A stretch of 64,000 bases of DNA from Clostridia bacterium (GCA_017456055.1 JAFTKC010000002.1:56959-120958); one strand, 5' to 3'; shown: positions 53,946-63,900, counted from the stretch's first letter. Translations and numbers: made by a program. The notes: generated from the letters alone by a model not told the origin.

Positions 53946-56678
53946 TTACAACCTAATTAAGTCAATACCATTTCTTAAATCAAATAGATGTGGATTCCAC
54001 ATTTGCGTAGAATACTTTTCTATGTTATCTATCGACTTTTCGTACTCGTTTTTATAAACTGAAACGAATTTTTCTCCGTTAGCCTTGCTTATGCTTTCAA
54101 ACGTTATTCCGTTTTTCTCCGAAACCACGTACGCTTTTCTATCCGAAAGCCCATCTACAAACTCTATTTCCGTTTCATATTCGCCAAGGTTAACAATAAA
54201 CTCGTCGAGAGCGTCTTTACTCTCGGTTGCTCTAACGAATAATTCCTTTTTATGTTCTAGAATATATTCAGCAATTTTTGGCGAGACGAACAAGGTTTTT
54301 CTTTGGCTTTGTTCTTGTGGATTTTCAGTTAAGAAATTATCCTTTAACATCAAAGCGGTTTTGAGATAATTTTTTTCAGGTTTCTTATCAAAAGGCTCGA
54401 TTACCGCAGAAAAAACGTTTTTAGTACTAATTTTTGCGTAGTAATCGCTTGCTTTGATTTTAGTTAGGGTTTCGTTAACCAACGAGTTTATAAAACTCTC
54501 TATCGGTTTTAACGAATCGGTATACGGCTTTTTAGATTGCTCTAGAGAATACTCAAAGGCAAGTTTGCCCATAAAGTTATCTTCGTAGTTAAATCCACCT
54601 AGCCTTGCTTCAGCAAAGTATTCTTTTACGGCGTTTTCTCTATCTTTTTTAGAAGTGTTAACTCCGTAATAAACGCCTTGTGAAATTCTTTCTTTTTCAG
54701 CGGCCTCTACTTCGCAACCAAATTGATAAGAATATAGAGAAACGTCCTTTATCATCTTTTTGTATGAATTTATTAGCGTTTCAACTAGCGAGATAAGTTT
54801 TTTAACGTATAAACCCCTAAAGTTTAGCACTATTTCTTCTAAAATCGAATTAAAATCTGCAAGCACGAACTTTTCGTCCACGCTAGGATTTTTAAGCGCA
54901 TATCTCTTTTTGTCTTTTAGATACGCTCTCTTTTCAAAGAATTTTAAGGATTTTACGTCTACTTTCTTTTCGATTTTTGCAACTATTCTCTTAAATCTAT
55001 CTTCCTTTAGACTTCCGTAGCCTTTATGTCCCCTAATTGGCGCGGATAAAAGCAAAAGTTTTTCAGGAAGTTTGTTTTCTTTTTGACTCTTTTCTAGTTC
55101 TTCTTCCGTTAACGAGCAATATCTTTTTGCTCTCTTAACTAGTTTAACGTAAAGACTAGTTAATCTAACTAGCGCTAGCGTTGGATGAATAAATTCATTT
55201 CCGTCTTTTAAAGCGTGAGTTATTAACGAGAACAAATCTTTTTCAGTGGATAAAAACAAACTCTCGTCGTCAAACGAATAGGTTTTTTGTAAGGTTTCTA
55301 AATAGAAGTTAGTTAAATCTATATAAAGTGAATCCACCTTTTCACTAAAGTCTGCAAGACTAATTTTTTCTTTTTTATTCTCTTCATTATACTTAAACTT
55401 TTGGCTTAAATCTAAATAACTTTCATCTTGAAGTTTTTCGATTATTCCGTTAGATAAGTCAATCAAGTATTTATCTAGCCAAGACTCGTCGTCTATAGTA
55501 GATTCAAGTTCTACCGCGTCTAGTCTATCTAATGCGTAAGCTGTTTTTTCACCCCTACCAATATCTAGCGTTTCAAAGAAACTTTGAATCTTATTTGCAT
55601 ACTCTTCTATTTCACTTGAAGCAACTTTTGACTTTGGACTTAAACTTTTAGTCGTTTGGTAATTCTCCACTTCATTATAGAACTTTAACCACTCTTTTTT
55701 TAGAGAGTTATTAACTCTATATTTAGCGATATAATCAATGATGTTATCTACAGAATAGTCTAGTTCTGCAACAGAATAGGACTTAAATATTCCTTGACTA
55801 TTAAACTTTTCTTTCTCTTCTTTCGCCGTCAATCCTTGCGAATAGAAATTTACGTAATCGGCAAGTAAATTCAAGTGGAAATCAGTGGAAAAAATGCCTG
55901 GCATTCTATCAAACATAACCACTTTTTCAAACGGCAAATACTTTTTAGAGTGACACTCTGGATTTTCTCCGTCGAACAAAACACCAAAGGCTTTTTCTTC
56001 ATCAAATCCAATATTAAAACTCGACTTTCCTCTTCTTAAAGCAACGGTGTTTACTGTGTTTAGTTCAAGTAATGATGCGTAAGCGTTGGCGTATGACTTA
56101 GATTTCAACTCTGCGTTCATGCCTTCAACAAATACGTCTGGACAAGCCGAAAAATATATAAATTTAGTTTTTTCTAAACCTTTTTCTCTCAAATACTTTT
56201 TGATGTATAAGGTTATTGGAAGGGTTAAAGCACTACCCGTTCCGCCCGCTAGTGAACTCATTACGTAAAAGACGTGTTCAGTATCGAGTTCCAAGGCGAT
56301 TTCGTCTAAAATTTTGTCGAACTTTTCCTTGTTTTCCCTGTCGCTCATATAGGCAATAAAGGATACCATTGCCTTTATGCGCCACAAGTTTGCGCCTTTA
56401 TCCATTGGAAGTGTTAATACGTATCCCAAATCGGAAATCTCTTCTTCCGAAAATATCCTTATTCCCTTTTCGTTTAAGCAATCTAAAATACTGCCTAACT
56501 TATCGGGATATGACATATCAACGATATGATTGCAATCTGCGTCTTTTATTTCAAAGTGATCGGTATCAATGGCAAGCGAAATAACAGAAGACTTACCATC
56601 TCTCATTTTACGAGAAGTTTCTTCTGCTAATTTTATACCAAATCCACCTATTCCTATTGTATAAAAATTGCGTTTCAT
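53946..56678 (-). CDS. 910-aa tubulin/FtsZ-like GTPase (paralogue B)
   Basis: The N-terminus has the tubulin/FtsZ nucleotide fold: IGIGGFGIKLAEE (T1), SLAIDTD (T2/T3) and the signature SSLAGGTGSAL (about 142-151), where FtsZ has GGGTGTG. Helices with NAYASLLELN (about 195-210) follow, as in the larger neighbour. The middle (about 330-800) is long, helical and unlike FtsZ. The C-terminus ends with a block containing MWNPHL (893-898) that is shared with the 1,315-aa gene. The family resembles Tubulin_2-type or FtsZ-like proteins rather than cell-division FtsZ. It probably polymerises with its partner. Confidence 0.85.
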   Translation of the reverse strand: MKRNFYTIGIGGFGIKLAEETSRKMRDGKSSVISLAIDTDHFEIKDADCNHIVDMSYPDKLGSILDCLNEKGIRIFSEEEISDLGYVLTLPMDKGANLWRIKAMVSFIAYMSDRENKEKFDKILDEIALELDTEHVFYVMSSLAGGTGSALTLPITLYIKKYLREKGLEKTKFIYFSACPDVFVEGMNAELKSKSYANAYASLLELNTVNTVALRRGKSSFNIGFDEEKAFGVLFDGENPECHSKKYLPFEKVVMFDRMPGIFSTDFHLNLLADYVNFYSQGLTAKEEKEKFNSQGIFKSYSVAELDYSVDNIIDYIAKYRVNNSLKKEWLKFYNEVENYQTTKSLSPKSKVASSEIEEYANKIQSFFETLDIGRGEKTAYALDRLDAVELESTIDDESWLDKYLIDLSNGIIEKLQDESYLDLSQKFKYNEENKKEKISLADFSEKVDSLYIDLTNFYLETLQKTYSFDDESLFLSTEKDLFSLITHALKDGNEFIHPTLALVRLTSLYVKLVKRAKRYCSLTEEELEKSQKENKLPEKLLLLSAPIRGHKGYGSLKEDRFKRIVAKIEKKVDVKSLKFFEKRAYLKDKKRYALKNPSVDEKFVLADFNSILEEIVLNFRGLYVKKLISLVETLINSYKKMIKDVSLYSYQFGCEVEAAEKERISQGVYYGVNTSKKDRENAVKEYFAEARLGGFNYEDNFMGKLAFEYSLEQSKKPYTDSLKPIESFINSLVNETLTKIKASDYYAKISTKNVFSAVIEPFDKKPEKNYLKTALMLKDNFLTENPQEQSQRKTLFVSPKIAEYILEHKKELFVRATESKDALDEFIVNLGEYETEIEFVDGLSDRKAYVVSEKNGITFESISKANGEKFVSVYKNEYEKSIDNIEKYSTQMWNPHLFDLRNGIDLIRL

Positions 56679-56694
56679 ATCTTTTCCCTTTTTT

Positions 56695-56738
56695 AAGTTC
56701 TCTTCCCCCCTTGCCGATTAAGGCAAGGGGTTGAACTT
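56695..56738 (-). promoter_or_regulatory. Intercistronic hairpin between the two tubulin-like genes
   Basis: CCCCTTGCC (56707-56715) and GGCAAGGGG (56722-56730) around GATTAA, with outer arms AAGTTC (56695-56700) and GAACTT (56733-56738). No T-run follows on the minus strand, so it is not a simple terminator. It could protect or process the message and set the ratio of the two GTPases. Confidence 0.6.
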
Positions 56739-56772
56739 AATTATTTTTTAATCAATAATCTTTTATTATAGA

Positions 56773-59700
56773 TTAAGATTTTTTAGGTCTACCTCTACCC
56801 TTTTTTGGTTCTTGGGTAGGTTCTTCACCTTCTTGAGTCCCTTCGCTAACGTCTTCAGTTGCAGCCACTTCTTCAACTGGAGCAACTTCTTCAGCGGCAA
56901 CCAGAGTTGCAACTTCAGGTGCAGCAGCAGTAGTAGGTGCTTTTACAGGAGCCATCTTATTGATAATTGCCATAACGTTTTGTGCGTCTTCATAATTGAA
57001 TTTATCGCTAATATTTAACGTTCCATCTTCATTTAACGGCTTAGCGTCTGAGATATCTTGGAACACCTTAGAACTATTGAACCATGAAGCGAATTGGTCA
57101 ACGTATGCCTTGCAACCTGCTGGATCACTTAGAACCATCTTAGTAGTTAAAACGCCTTCAAACACTTTGCTTAATTCCCATCTGTAAATCTTGATAAATC
57201 TATCTAAGAATAATTCAGGATTTGCACGGAAGGTACAAATATCTAGGAAGATATCGTATGCTACAGAGATAATTCTTTCTGCGTCGTCACAGTCACGGAG
57301 CGATTCTTCACTCGTCTTAACGAGATATGCAAACTCGATAATGCTTGGTCCTTTCTTCTTTGCAGGAACGTTTGCCATCTTGCCTTCAGCAATGTAGGTG
57401 TCTTCCTTGAATAAGGTCATATTGAGTAAATCCATAAATTCGCATGCAGTAATCTTTTGTTCAAGTTTGCCGTATTGTGAATCACTTGGAATATTTGGAA
57501 GCGCATTCTTTAACGCGTTGATTTCGTCGTCGAATTTAGCGCTCCATTCAGCAATTAAATCGTCTTGGTTTCTTAACCACTTGATAAGTTGAGCGGCATT
57601 TTCAAGATTGATATCCATTCCGTCTGGAGTTTTGATTGCATTTCTTCTTCCTTCACCGTCAATGTGATAGAATACGTTTTTAGTAGTGTTTCTACCAATT
57701 CTCTTTGACGCTACGATTTGGTTGAACCAGAATCCGTAGAACAACGCCTTAACCATCTTATCGTCTTCGATTTTTTCCATCTTTTCGTTCATATATGGTA
57801 AGAATCCGCGTAAGTGGAAGTTGTTGCCAAGGTGTGGGTTCCACATTTCAGTTTCATAGTGCTTCCAGTTGTAGATAGCCTTTTGATAGTGAGTGAAGTA
57901 TAGATTGTCCTCGCCAAGCTCGTTAAATTTAGCAACTCTTAGTGGTGAAATATCCATAATTTCGCCCGTGCAGTACAATACGTTATCAGGCATTGAAGAA
58001 ACTACTGCTACTCTTGCGGTATCGTCGCCAGAATATGCTCTAATAAATTGTTCTGCGCACGCTTCGATTATCTTGCCTTCTTTGCTTTGATCAGCAGGAA
58101 GAGTAATGTCGAATACGTCTGCGTGTCTCTTAATGTATCTACCGGTGTTTGCACTCATCATGAATACGGTCACGTTTGATGGAGCAACTACGTCGCCTAA
58201 ATCTTCTCTATTGTCAATTTTGATTGAAGGTTTAGCAGTTTCACAAGCAGTTGCAAAGAAGTTCTTTAACTTATCAATGAGTTTTGCTTGGTTATCGCCA
58301 CAAGAAGCCTTGATTGCTTCTACTACGTTGTAGTTGTTGATTTCTGCAAAACCGTCGCTTGCTTTTACGCTTGCTTTGTAAGCGTTAATCATATTGTCGA
58401 ACAACGAACGAATTGCGCCTGCGTCTTTATCGTTGAATTCTTGTCCTTGATTTACTTCTGCGCATGCTGATGCGAACACGTTTGCAAATACGCCCTTACC
58501 TACTACGTCGTCGGTTTCTGCGATTTCCTTAGGAGTTGATGGGCCAGATGCTTCTAATACTTCTTGTAAAATCTTATCCTTTTCTGCAGGAGTTGAGTAA
58601 ATGTTGATTACGCTATCAATTATTCCACTATCTCTACGTAAAACGTCTTTGGTTGTTTCTTCAAGATTTACCTTTTCTTTACCGAATCTTACGAAGAATG
58701 CACGATATTTAGCAATTAGAATATCGAGTACTCTTGACAAATTGGTATAAATCATAAATCTTAATTGTTTTACTGCTTCTCTCTTAATGTTGTCAAGAAT
58801 AGTCATTGCGTCCGTTCTCAATGCGTAGCAATCTGCTGCAGTATCAGTCTTCTTACTTGCCTTATATGCCTCAGAATCGGTGGTGATTTTGATAAATCTC
58901 TCGTCCTTTTCTTCTACGTTGTTAACATATGCACTTTTCTTTAGGTTAATCTTTTTCTTGCCTTTTTCTGCTTGGCCTGCGCCAATCTTAGCGTCTACCT
59001 TTAAGAATGAATCAGGAATATCAACGATTTCACGAGCCTTAACCATTCTAGAGAACTCTTCGTTTTCCTTCTTGATTGCGCCTGCAACTCTTATCTTTAA
59101 TCTACAAAGTTGAGCCATTGCTGCTACTGGGTGGATATACTTACCTTTATCCATTAAGATAGCGTTTACCATCGACATTTCTTTGTTAGCAGTAAAGTCT
59201 TTTCTTCTATCTAAACTAATGATTGAATCACTTAAAGAAGTTTTCATTCTCTTAATTGATTCTGCACATTCGATAAAGTATTCAAGAATTTGTGCTCTAG
59301 TTTCAGAAGCACACTCGATTACCGTGTCAGCCGTTGCTTTTGCACCTGCTTTTTCATTAATAGAAGTGATGATGGTTTCTTGCTTTTGGCTATTTGAAGG
59401 TATCTTTTTAGCAAGAATTTTATCAATCTTATCAAAATAGGTTTCTGCAGTATTAGTTGAAGTATCTTTTACGCCGTCTTCGTCATAAATACTAGTTCCT
59501 CTGTCTACGATATCGTTAATCTTGCTGTCGTTGTTTTCAACGTCATTTTCAAGTTCTTCCATAACGATTTTTGCGTAGCCTGTGTCACCCATTACGTATG
59601 CTCTACCCATTTCTTTTGCTTGAATTTCGTTTTGTTTAATGGTTTCTTCTACTGCGTTATGTAAGGTTAACCATTCGCCGTCACAAGCCATAAGGGTTTT

Positions 59701-60720
59701 CTTATGAGCAATATAGTCTAATACGGTTTCTTTAGGGAATCTAATTTCAGAAGTTGAAATACCTGCGTAGATTGCTCCACTACCATTGTTTTGTGAGTGT
59801 AGTAATTCGTGGTTAGAAATTTCACTATCGAACTTATCGCCGATATCAGTACAAATTAAACTATATAATGAGTTAGCAAGTACTATGTTGTGAGCGGTGA
59901 CTGAAGTCACTCCTGGGATTTTGTCAAGTACGAATACTTGGGTGAAAGGCGCTGCTTCTGGAGTCCAGAAAGACTTATCCATTGAATCGAATAATACGCC
60001 AACGTTTGGTTCGTCGTTATTACCAATTTTTAGTTTAATTGGACTCTTTTTCTTTAACTGTTCACCCTTATTATATCCACGAGAAACGAGGTTGATTGCG
60101 TTTAATTCTCTGAAAATTGCGTATGCGTTTGCATAAATCTTAGTGTTATTTTCAGGGGTTTGACTTTCTGAATAGATGTCAGGAAGAGCGATCATTGCGT
60201 TGATTATTGGGCTCTTGCCTAAGTTTTTACGTAAATATCTCTTTGCAAATAATGCGATTGGAATAAATGAACCAGAACCGGTACCACCTGCTACTGAAGA
60301 AATAATGTATACTTCACATGGAGCGCTTGGGTCTAAGGTCATTTTTTCCAAAGTGCTGATGAACGCTGAACGATATTTTGGCTTATTCATTAAGTTCAAG
60401 AATGCTAAGTATGATTTTTTACGCCATTGAGAAGCGCCTCTAAACATTTCTTGTGAACGAATTGCCTTATCTCCACAAGGGAACCATTCTTTAATGTGTT
60501 CAGTACCGATTCTATCACAAATAGTACCTACGCTTGCGTTGTCCGCCATTGGAATTGGGGTTGCGCTTTCAATCTTCTTAATATCGCCTGCGTCAGTATC
60601 GAATACTATTGCAGAAATGTTATTGTCGTTTTGACGACCTAATTCTTTTACTTTTTGGAACAAGGTATCTACAGTTTTACTACCAGTTCCACCTACACCT
60701 ATCAATAAAATGTTTTTCAT
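56773..60720 (-). CDS. 1,315-aa tubulin/FtsZ-like GTPase with C-terminal AT-hook (paralogue A)
   Basis: N-terminal GTPase: LIGVGGTGSKTVDTL (T1), IVFDTDAGD (T2/T3), SSVAGGTGSGS (142-152). The signature sits at the same residue number as in the 910-aa paralogue. Helical middle region, then MWNPHL at 959-964 as in the paralogue. The last ~340 residues are an extra domain. The tail is an acidic Ala/Glu/Val-rich linker ending in KKGRGRPKKS, a classic AT-hook that binds the minor groove of AT-rich DNA. The AT-hook hints at a DNA link, as in TubZ-like segregation systems, but no centromere-like repeat was seen. ATG after AAGGAG. Confidence 0.85.
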   Translation of the reverse strand: MKNILLIGVGGTGSKTVDTLFQKVKELGRQNDNNISAIVFDTDAGDIKKIESATPIPMADNASVGTICDRIGTEHIKEWFPCGDKAIRSQEMFRGASQWRKKSYLAFLNLMNKPKYRSAFISTLEKMTLDPSAPCEVYIISSVAGGTGSGSFIPIALFAKRYLRKNLGKSPIINAMIALPDIYSESQTPENNTKIYANAYAIFRELNAINLVSRGYNKGEQLKKKSPIKLKIGNNDEPNVGVLFDSMDKSFWTPEAAPFTQVFVLDKIPGVTSVTAHNIVLANSLYSLICTDIGDKFDSEISNHELLHSQNNGSGAIYAGISTSEIRFPKETVLDYIAHKKTLMACDGEWLTLHNAVEETIKQNEIQAKEMGRAYVMGDTGYAKIVMEELENDVENNDSKINDIVDRGTSIYDEDGVKDTSTNTAETYFDKIDKILAKKIPSNSQKQETIITSINEKAGAKATADTVIECASETRAQILEYFIECAESIKRMKTSLSDSIISLDRRKDFTANKEMSMVNAILMDKGKYIHPVAAMAQLCRLKIRVAGAIKKENEEFSRMVKAREIVDIPDSFLKVDAKIGAGQAEKGKKKINLKKSAYVNNVEEKDERFIKITTDSEAYKASKKTDTAADCYALRTDAMTILDNIKREAVKQLRFMIYTNLSRVLDILIAKYRAFFVRFGKEKVNLEETTKDVLRRDSGIIDSVINIYSTPAEKDKILQEVLEASGPSTPKEIAETDDVVGKGVFANVFASACAEVNQGQEFNDKDAGAIRSLFDNMINAYKASVKASDGFAEINNYNVVEAIKASCGDNQAKLIDKLKNFFATACETAKPSIKIDNREDLGDVVAPSNVTVFMMSANTGRYIKRHADVFDITLPADQSKEGKIIEACAEQFIRAYSGDDTARVAVVSSMPDNVLYCTGEIMDISPLRVAKFNELGEDNLYFTHYQKAIYNWKHYETEMWNPHLGNNFHLRGFLPYMNEKMEKIEDDKMVKALFYGFWFNQIVASKRIGRNTTKNVFYHIDGEGRRNAIKTPDGMDINLENAAQLIKWLRNQDDLIAEWSAKFDDEINALKNALPNIPSDSQYGKLEQKITACEFMDLLNMTLFKEDTYIAEGKMANVPAKKKGPSIIEFAYLVKTSEESLRDCDDAERIISVAYDIFLDICTFRANPELFLDRFIKIYRWELSKVFEGVLTTKMVLSDPAGCKAYVDQFASWFNSSKVFQDISDAKPLNEDGTLNISDKFNYEDAQNVMAIINKMAPVKAPTTAAAPEVATLVAAEEVAPVEEVAATEDVSEGTQEGEEPTQEPKKGRGRPKKS

Positions 60721-60740
60721 ATCTCTTTTCTCCTTTTTTA

Positions 60741-63704
60741 CTAATCAATATACTTAAAAAATACTATCGAATCTATTTTGCCCTTTGCGTTTTTAGTTGC
60801 ATAATAGTTTTCGCTTAATCCAACGATCGTGCCCGCTTGTATCTCTTTATCCGTATCGTCTATTAAAGAGTTAAGTTGCTTGGTCGTTATTTTTAAGGAC
60901 GGCTTTGCCGCACCTTGATATCCTTGCCAATTTCTCTTCCACTTTCTTATTGCTTCAGACGCCTCGTCGTCGTCTAGGTCAAGTTTAATGGCTACTCTCT
61001 TTTTATTGTTTAGCATTACGCTATCTCTATCTTCAGAAACTTGTAATACTACTCCGTATTCGCCAATCGAATCTTGATTTCTAAACTCCTTAAACGGTAT
61101 ATACCGCTTTAAGTGCCAAATAATTATGGCTTTTTTATCTACGTTTATAAGTTTACTGCTTACGTTTACGTTAGTCTTTATGAAGTTTTGATTCAATTTT
61201 ATTTGAATAATCGCGCCCTTAGGCAAGCCTTTCGCTATAACGAATCCTAAAATCCATAAAACCGTATGCACTATTATATAAACGGTGATAATTATTACTA
61301 TCCAGCGCCATAACCTAGAAACGAAGCCTACGTCATTTAAGGTTATTATTCCATTGCCGTAGCTATCGCCACAATTAAGCGTCAAAGTCTTTTCACCCGT
61401 AAAGATAAATGATGCGAAGAGTGAATCTAATGGAGTAAACCACCCCGTTCCTACCGAACAACACACCATTGCGTCGCCGTTTATCTCTACGATTTCCGTG
61501 CTAACTTTTGTTGGAAGTAAGAAAATCCAGCCAAACGGATGAGTGTCTAATCTTATCGTTCCGTCTGCCATACACTCTGCAAGTTCTTCTTTCGTTAACC
61601 AATTTCCGTCTATACTTACCTTAAAGTAGGTCTTTGCCGTACTATTTTTTAGGTCGTATATGTCAACCGTCGTATTCTCTCCGTCAATTACCTGAACTAC
61701 GTACGTCGGTTTTATTACGTTTAATTTTAACGTCTCACTCGCTCTTATCGTGGAATCTTGCATTGACCACACTTCTAAAACTACCTTTCTGTTGGCTACG
61801 TTTTGAAGTTGCCCAGTCATACTCACGTCGTCCGGGATAAAAGTCAACTTGTTTTGCTCTATCGTTGCTTTTCCCGTCACGTCGATTCCATCGATCTTTA
61901 AAGTGTACCCTACTACTCCCGAATTGAAACTTACCGGATATCCGTTTGCCGTTATCGTGAACTCAAAGTTGTTCGTGTTTTTCTTTAGTTCACTAGACGA
62001 CAAGGTTATTTCCTTTGTATCGCCCGATTCAATCGATATGGTCGACGGGTAATACTTTAAGTCCACCGTGCTCGTTCTAAATCTTCTATTGTCTAAGCGT
62101 ACCACTTTTAGTTTTGCTAGGTACGCTCCGTACTCACCCGGTTTAGTTCTAAACACTACCGATATTGTTCCATCATCGTTTACTTCGGCGCTCTCAGGCG
62201 TCACTTGGTTTCCTGCAGGGTCTGTTAGTTCGGTTAACTCCCAAGAGAGTGTCGCGCTACTTCCCGTTAGGTCGCTTTTGCTAACCTTCACGTCGTCGTA
62301 ATATATAGTGTAGTCGATTTTGATTTTCTCTTTGATTCCGCCCACCCCTTCAGTCATATTAGATATGATTCTAAAGTTTTGTGGGTTTTCATCTATGTCA
62401 CATAGCCACGAATTATATAAGGTGTATTTTGATCCGCTTATGTTTACGATTACCGATAACGCTACTTCTTTCTTCCCGAGTTCAAGTTTGAAACTTTCGT
62501 CGTAGCCTAGAATCTTTCCGTTATACGATACCGTCGCGTTAACGTCAGTCAATATGGAAGTCAAGTCTTTGTTTGTGTTAGAGTCAAGTAGTCTATATCT
62601 CGCTCTAAGTTCGGCTCCCTTCTTAAGTGAAGTGTTTACGTCCTCTACCGTCGTGTCCACCCAATCCGTTCCATTATAATATTGTAGGGTGGAATCGAGT
62701 TTGATCGCCGGCTCTAACATAATCGATACGCTGGTCGGCTCGGTTTCAAATATCAACCTTATCTTGTCTCCGTTCAAGTAGCCTTGGTCGGTCTTTGGTG
62801 ATAGCATTACCGAATAGCCGTACATTCCAACGTTTGGAGATTTTAATTCACACTCTCTTATTTTATTGAGTTCCGTGGTTGCACATTGTACGTCGCTTAA
62901 TTTAACGCTACTGTTTTCCCCTTGCGCTAGGACTGATACGCTGACTACCGAGAATCCACAAGTGCTTAGGTCTACGTCTACTACGTTTCCGTTTGCACTC
63001 ACGCCCGTCGTCATCTTATAACGCCCCGTCGTCTTGTTGGTGATCTCCTGCATTGAATCAACTATGTCTTCTGCGTCGTCCGTATAATATGCTGACACGG
63101 CTGAGTTCTCGCTCACAAGTTTATCAATCTTAACTATGTCTGCCTTCGTATCGTCAAGACAAATTCCAAAGTATGCAGTTTGAAGACCAACGTATCCAGA
63201 GATTTGGTTTCCAATAAGTTCTGAGGTTTTACCACCTCCTGTGAACTCACCATCGGAAACAACTATCAACCAATACTCTTTGCCTTCGACCATCTCGTAC
63301 TTGTTAAGGCCTTGAGAACTCGACAACCAGTTGATTGCTGTGGCTAGTTTGTTTGGTGGTGTTCCACCGCTAGCCTTCAACTTGGTGATCTTGTCTGCTA
63401 TCTCACTATTACGGTCACTCGCCGATAAGTCAACTTCAAAGTCGGCGGCGTTTAGTGGGAACACTTTAAGTACGTCTTTGTAGTCTAACGTTGCCATTAA
63501 AACTTGCATCGCGTATTTTGCGTAGTCCACTCTCGAACCCGTCGTCATTGAACCCGAGTCGTCGTAAACGACTGCAATGACTTTTTGGTTGTACCCGTTC
63601 GATTCAGCCTTAACGATATTATTCGATAACGGACTCATCAAACAAGTGAGTAGCAGAAGAGGAATCACGAACAGCGAAATTAAGAACCTATTACGCCATT
63701 TCAT
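60741..63704 (-). CDS. 987-aa secreted, membrane-anchored von Willebrand factor A protein
   Basis: Signal peptide at residues 1-33 (hydrophobic core, AEA-like cleavage near KAES). The vWA domain (about 41-225) has MIDAS DDSGSM (D48-S50-S52), a conserved Thr in GGTPPNKL and Asp in VVSDGEF, so metal binding is probably intact. Several Ig-like beta domains follow (about 230-800). One transmembrane helix (about 800-825, WIVIIITVYIIVHTVLWILGF) leaves a cytosolic C-terminal domain of ~160 residues. It could report an external cue to the tubulin-like proteins inside. First gene of the operon, SD AAAGGAAAAGGA. Its codons use more GC-ending triplets than its neighbours. Confidence 0.85.
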   Translation of the reverse strand: MKWRNRFLISLFVIPLLLLTCLMSPLSNNIVKAESNGYNQKVIAVVYDDSGSMTTGSRVDYAKYAMQVLMATLDYKDVLKVFPLNAADFEVDLSASDRNSEIADKITKLKASGGTPPNKLATAINWLSSSQGLNKYEMVEGKEYWLIVVSDGEFTGGGKTSELIGNQISGYVGLQTAYFGICLDDTKADIVKIDKLVSENSAVSAYYTDDAEDIVDSMQEITNKTTGRYKMTTGVSANGNVVDVDLSTCGFSVVSVSVLAQGENSSVKLSDVQCATTELNKIRECELKSPNVGMYGYSVMLSPKTDQGYLNGDKIRLIFETEPTSVSIMLEPAIKLDSTLQYYNGTDWVDTTVEDVNTSLKKGAELRARYRLLDSNTNKDLTSILTDVNATVSYNGKILGYDESFKLELGKKEVALSVIVNISGSKYTLYNSWLCDIDENPQNFRIISNMTEGVGGIKEKIKIDYTIYYDDVKVSKSDLTGSSATLSWELTELTDPAGNQVTPESAEVNDDGTISVVFRTKPGEYGAYLAKLKVVRLDNRRFRTSTVDLKYYPSTISIESGDTKEITLSSSELKKNTNNFEFTITANGYPVSFNSGVVGYTLKIDGIDVTGKATIEQNKLTFIPDDVSMTGQLQNVANRKVVLEVWSMQDSTIRASETLKLNVIKPTYVVQVIDGENTTVDIYDLKNSTAKTYFKVSIDGNWLTKEELAECMADGTIRLDTHPFGWIFLLPTKVSTEIVEINGDAMVCCSVGTGWFTPLDSLFASFIFTGEKTLTLNCGDSYGNGIITLNDVGFVSRLWRWIVIIITVYIIVHTVLWILGFVIAKGLPKGAIIQIKLNQNFIKTNVNVSSKLINVDKKAIIIWHLKRYIPFKEFRNQDSIGEYGVVLQVSEDRDSVMLNNKKRVAIKLDLDDDEASEAIRKWKRNWQGYQGAAKPSLKITTKQLNSLIDDTDKEIQAGTIVGLSENYYATKNAKGKIDSIVFFKYID

Positions 63705-63871
63705 TTTGTTCCTTTTCCTTTATTAAATTTTTTCAAAAAATGCTAAAAAATAATTTTTTTATTTTCCAAAATTTTCAATCAATTTTTCGTTTAGGTCTTA
63801 AATTTAAGTTGATTAATTTTCGCGTCGAAAAATTAAAAAATAAATTAAAACATTTTTTCAATTGGGAACAA
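63705..63871 (-). promoter_or_regulatory. AT-rich 5' leader of the vWA/tubulin operon with two dyads
   Basis: About 160 untranslated bases from the expected start near 63865 to the vWA ATG. It contains the 12-bp palindrome CTTAAATTTAAG (63797-63808) and an imperfect dyad TTAATTTTCG/CGAAAAATTAA (63813-63836). Both could bind a regulator. No ORF is supported. Confidence 0.45.
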
Positions 63872-63900
63872 AGTATAATACAATATTTTCCATTTGTCAA
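63872..63900 (-). promoter_or_regulatory. Promoter of the vWA/tubulin operon
   Basis: TTGACA (63895-63900) and TATACT (63872-63877) with a 17-base spacer. It is the only strong promoter found for the six-gene run. The remaining bases to 64000 are very AT-rich and hold nothing else I can support. Confidence 0.8.

Noticed and set aside
56695-56738. Terminator between the two tubulin-like genes.
   Set aside because: There is no T-run on the minus-strand side, and the downstream gene has no promoter of its own that I can see.
56773-60720. Cell-division FtsZ.
   Set aside because: Far too long, with a GGTGSG rather than GGGTGTG signature and no FtsZ C-terminal peptide; it belongs to another tubulin-like family.
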